NCBI GenBank assembly: GCA_012719855.1 | Contig: JAAXZN010000003.1 | Span: forward strand, 62,001-126,000 | DNA length: 64,000 bases | From: Serratia liquefaciens | GTDB taxonomy: Bacteria; Pseudomonadota; Gammaproteobacteria; Enterobacterales; Enterobacteriaceae | Direction of reading: 5' to 3' | In this document: piece after piece, positions 61,868-64,000 of the stretch | Layout: each line of letters begins with the position of its first letter | Numbering within the stretch: position 1 is the first letter of the stretch | Made by a program: the position numbers and the translations under genes | Notes under the pieces: generated by a model | The model's input: the letters and a program-made list of their open reading frames with translations, nothing else | Databases searched by the model: none | Told to the model about the DNA's origin: nothing

Positions 61868-62149
61868 TCAGGGCAGTGGCCAATCGGTAGGAGTATTGCT
61901 GACGACCTCGACATACATGTCCCAGGCGTGGGACCAGAATTGCGTAAAGCCTTCCTGACTGAAGCTAATGCCCATCAGGCCCATCACAAACCAGCAGGTG
62001 GTGAACAACCCGAGGCTGCTGAACATAAATGCCATGCCGTTGCGGCTGGTCTTACGGCAAACGACGTTTAGCTGGCTGGCCATAAACATCATAACGGCGC
62101 TAAGTAACTCCCAGCGCATCATAATAAAACCTGTGGCAATGGCACTCAT
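61868..62149 (-). CDS. Small inner-membrane protein of unknown function
   Basis: A 93-residue protein with two or three hydrophobic segments (ELLSAVMMFMASQLNVV at about 14-30, AFMFSSLGLFTTCWFVMGLMG at 39-59). A polar C-terminal part ends VVSNTPTDWPLP. I do not recognise the family. The chosen ATG at 62149 has AAGGA 10 bases upstream; internal ATG codons at residues 10 and 11 are alternatives. A near-perfect CRP site lies 70 bases upstream, so its expression may be cAMP-controlled. Confidence 0.6.
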   Translation of the reverse strand: MSAIATGFIMMRWELLSAVMMFMASQLNVVCRKTSRNGMAFMFSSLGLFTTCWFVMGLMGISFSQEGFTQFWSHAWDMYVEVVSNTPTDWPLP

Positions 62150-62218
62150 CGAACGGGATCCTTGGTGATAAAGCTGCTCCCAGCAGCGGCCGGAAGGTCA
62201 GGGCAATGGGCTAAATAG

Positions 62219-62234
62219 TGTGATCTGCGTCACA
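62219..62234. promoter_or_regulatory. Near-consensus CRP site between the small membrane gene and the PBP2-like gene
   Basis: TGTGATCTGCGTCACA is a perfect TGTGA-N6-TCACA palindrome, and its flanks also fit the 22-base consensus. It lies 70 bases before the minus-strand gene and 207 bases before the PBP2-like gene, so it more likely serves the former. Confidence 0.7.
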
Positions 62235-62440
62235 TTGTAGCACTGGGATAAATCGCTGCTCAATCCCTGAGCGGGAGAAAAATCGGCATTTGGTAACATT
62301 CCAACATGCTGAAACATTTATGCCATTTCATTAGCAACCTTTTAATGGGGAGCGCAAACCAATAACGCTATGCTTGCCGACTTTTCACTGCCCTGATTTA
62401 TCTTGGGAAAATGTGACGTCTGACAGGTAACTCGCCACGT

Positions 62441-64000
62441 ATGGCCCTATTAAAAGATAAAATTCGCGACCATTCCGCCGAAGAAATGTTGTTTATACGC
62501 CGCGCCGGCGTGGCAATGGTGTTGGTCATCGCCTGTTTTGGCGTGTTGATCCTCAACCTGTACCGCCTGCAGGTAAAACAGCATGCGTTCTACCAGACGC
62601 GTTCCAACCAGAACGACATCAAGATGGTGCCGATTGCCCCCAGTCGCGGGCTGATTTTCGACCGCAATGGCATCCCGCTGGTGCGTAACATTACGCTGTA
62701 CCAGATCCAGATTATCCCCAGCAAAATCGACAATATGACCGCGCTGCTGCAGGCGCTGACGCCGATTGTCGATCTGACGCCCGAAGATATCGCCGCTTTT
62801 CGCGATGATATGCACCACAACGGCCGCTACAAGCCGGTCACCTTGAAAAGCGGGCTGACGGAAACCGAGGTGGCGCGCTTTGCGGTTAATCAATATCGCT
62901 TCGACGGGGTGACGATTGACACCTATCAGCAGCGGGAATATCCCTACGGTGCCGAACTGGCCCACGTGGTGGGTTACGTGTCGAAGATCAACGATAGCGA
63001 TTTGAAGCGGCTGGACAAGGCGGGCCTCAGCGAGAACTATGCCGCCGACCACAATATTGGCAAACAGGGCATCGAGGCCTATTACGAGTCAGCGCTGCAC
63101 GGCACCACCGGCTATCAGGAAGTGGAGGTGGATAACCACGGCCGCGTGATACGCCTGCTGAAAGAACAACCGCCACAGGCGGGCAAAAACATATACCTGA
63201 CGCTCGATCTGCCGCTGCAGCAATATATCGAATCGGTGCTTAAAGGGCAGCGGGCGGCCGTGGTGGTGGAAGACCCGCGCGACGGCGGTATTCTGGCCAT
63301 GGTCTCCAGCCCCAGTTACGATCCCAACCCTTTCGTCAAGGGCATCAGCTATCCCGCTTATAAAGCGCTGCTGAGCAACCCCGACCTGCCGCTGATCAAC
63401 CGCGTCACGCAGGGGCTCTACCCACCGGCATCTACGGTGAAGCCTTACATGGCCACTTCCGCGTTGTTTGCCGGGGTGATCACCCCCAACACCACCTTCT
63501 TTGGCGCCCCGACCTGGACCTTACCGGGCACCCAACGCCGTTATCGTGACTGGCTTAAAACCGGTCACGGCATGCTGAACGTGACCAAGGCAATCGAAGA
63601 GTCCGCCGATACCTTCTTTTATCAGGTGGCGTTTGAAATGGGCATTGACCGTATTCACAGCTGGCTGAGCCAGTTTGGTTACGGTCAGGCAACCGGGATT
63701 GACCTGAACGAAGAGTATCGCGGCGTGCTGCCAAGCCGCGAATGGAAACGGCGGGTGCATAAAAAAGCCTGGTATCAGGGGGACACCATCTCGGTAGGCA
63801 TCGGCCAGGGATATTGGGTGGCTACGCCGATCCAGATGGTGAAGGCGCTAACAACGCTGATCAACAACGGCAAGGTGAAAACGCCCCATTTGTTGTACTC
63901 CATGCGGCAGGGCAACCTGGTGAGCCGCTACCAGCCACCGGCAGAGAGTGCGCAGATTGGTGATGCCAAATCGCCGTACTGGGGCATTGTCCGCAATGGC
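62441..64000 (+). CDS. Penicillin-binding protein 2-like transpeptidase (cut by window edge)
   Basis: The first 520 codons of a class B PBP. The membrane span is at about 22-42 (GVAMVLVIACFGVLILNLY). The PBP dimerisation domain follows (RSNQNDIKMVPIAPSRGLIFDRNGIPL in pieces, VNQYRFDGVTIDTY). The transpeptidase domain has the active-site serine at 331 (PASTVKP), where E. coli PBP2 has 330, and SADTFFYQVAFEMGI. The similarity to MrdA is high along its length. The usual upstream neighbours rsfS and rlmH are absent, so this is likely a second PBP2, comparable in principle to the extra PBP2 of Salmonella. Downstream genes, which would decide, lie outside the window. Confidence 0.9.
   Translation, partial: MALLKDKIRDHSAEEMLFIRRAGVAMVLVIACFGVLILNLYRLQVKQHAFYQTRSNQNDIKMVPIAPSRGLIFDRNGIPLVRNITLYQIQIIPSKIDNMTALLQALTPIVDLTPEDIAAFRDDMHHNGRYKPVTLKSGLTETEVARFAVNQYRFDGVTIDTYQQREYPYGAELAHVVGYVSKINDSDLKRLDKAGLSENYAADHNIGKQGIEAYYESALHGTTGYQEVEVDNHGRVIRLLKEQPPQAGKNIYLTLDLPLQQYIESVLKGQRAAVVVEDPRDGGILAMVSSPSYDPNPFVKGISYPAYKALLSNPDLPLINRVTQGLYPPASTVKPYMATSALFAGVITPNTTFFGAPTWTLPGTQRRYRDWLKTGHGMLNVTKAIEESADTFFYQVAFEMGIDRIHSWLSQFGYGQATGIDLNEEYRGVLPSREWKRRVHKKAWYQGDTISVGIGQGYWVATPIQMVKALTTLINNGKVKTPHLLYSMRQGNLVSRYQPPAESAQIGDAKSPYWGIVRNG

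Noticed and set aside
1-64000. CRISPR arrays, tRNA or rRNA genes, insertion sequences
   Set aside because: No regularly spaced repeats, cloverleaf sequences, transposase genes or terminal inverted repeats were seen on reading.

Overview
The window looks like a piece of chromosome from an enterobacterium of the Serratia type (Yersiniaceae). The coding sequence is moderately GC-rich and compactly arranged. It carries a serralysin-family metalloprotease with its periplasmic inhibitor, a bgl-type PTS operon with a classic antiterminator leader, an MdtG-like efflux pump, a complete ddp dipeptide operon and an HpxO urate hydroxylase. Genus is inferred from gene content and protein style only. No rRNA, tRNA, CRISPR array, insertion sequence or prophage was seen. 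The left and right ends cut a TonB-dependent receptor gene and a PBP2 gene.

Layout. 1-2.1 kb: iron-type surface signalling (receptor start, FecR-like and FecI-like genes, a Fur-like box). 2.1-8.4 kb: a sugar ABC transporter operon with a PfkB kinase, divergent from a ROK repressor. 8.7-14.7 kb: purine catabolism operon guaD-xdhA-xdhB-xdhC with a paired operator upstream. 14.7-16.6 kb: an AT-rich islet with a putative type VI effector, a tiny membrane protein and an orphan Hcp. 16.7-22 kb: a secreted Dcp-like peptidase, a class C beta-lactamase-fold lipoprotein and a LysR/TauE pair. 22-26 kb: a CvaA/CvaB-like exporter with a C39 peptidase domain and a small membrane protein, but no visible precursor. 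26-32.6 kb: hpxO divergent from a Tat-exported molybdenum hydroxylase with Fe-S and triheme cytochrome c subunits, then a Tat-exported oxalate decarboxylase.

33-37.4 kb: aryl-beta-glucoside PTS operon (EII, 6-phospho-beta-glucosidase, antiterminator) with a CRP site, promoter, RAT and terminator in order. 37.4-39.5 kb: LysR regulator divergent from a split chromate transporter. 39.5-42 kb: protease inhibitor divergent from a serralysin-like protease. 42-46.2 kb: an exported alpha/beta hydrolase, then a PhyH dioxygenase-SDR pair divergent from a LacI regulator. 46.3-52.5 kb: a Tat-exported HisC-like aminotransferase, an EamA transporter, an AraC regulator with a VOC protein, a two-gene exported MoaF-like/NTF2-like operon with a Fur-like box, and mdtG. 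52.7-60.75 kb: a GNAT protein, then an RpiR regulator and ddpXABCDF behind a sigma-54-type promoter. 60.8-64 kb: an LpxA-like paralogue, a small membrane protein and a PBP2-like gene, with a near-perfect CRP site between the last two.

Together the genes suggest a versatile scavenger. It takes nitrogen from purines and D-Ala-D-Ala, carbon from plant beta-glucosides and another sugar, and iron through a regulated receptor. It adds secreted degradative enzymes and likely contact-dependent or bacteriocin-type competition functions. The most promising little-described loci are the effector/immunity/Hcp islet, the orphan C39 exporter, the Mo-hydroxylase beside hpxO, the exported aminotransferase and the duplicated envelope genes lpxA and PBP2.
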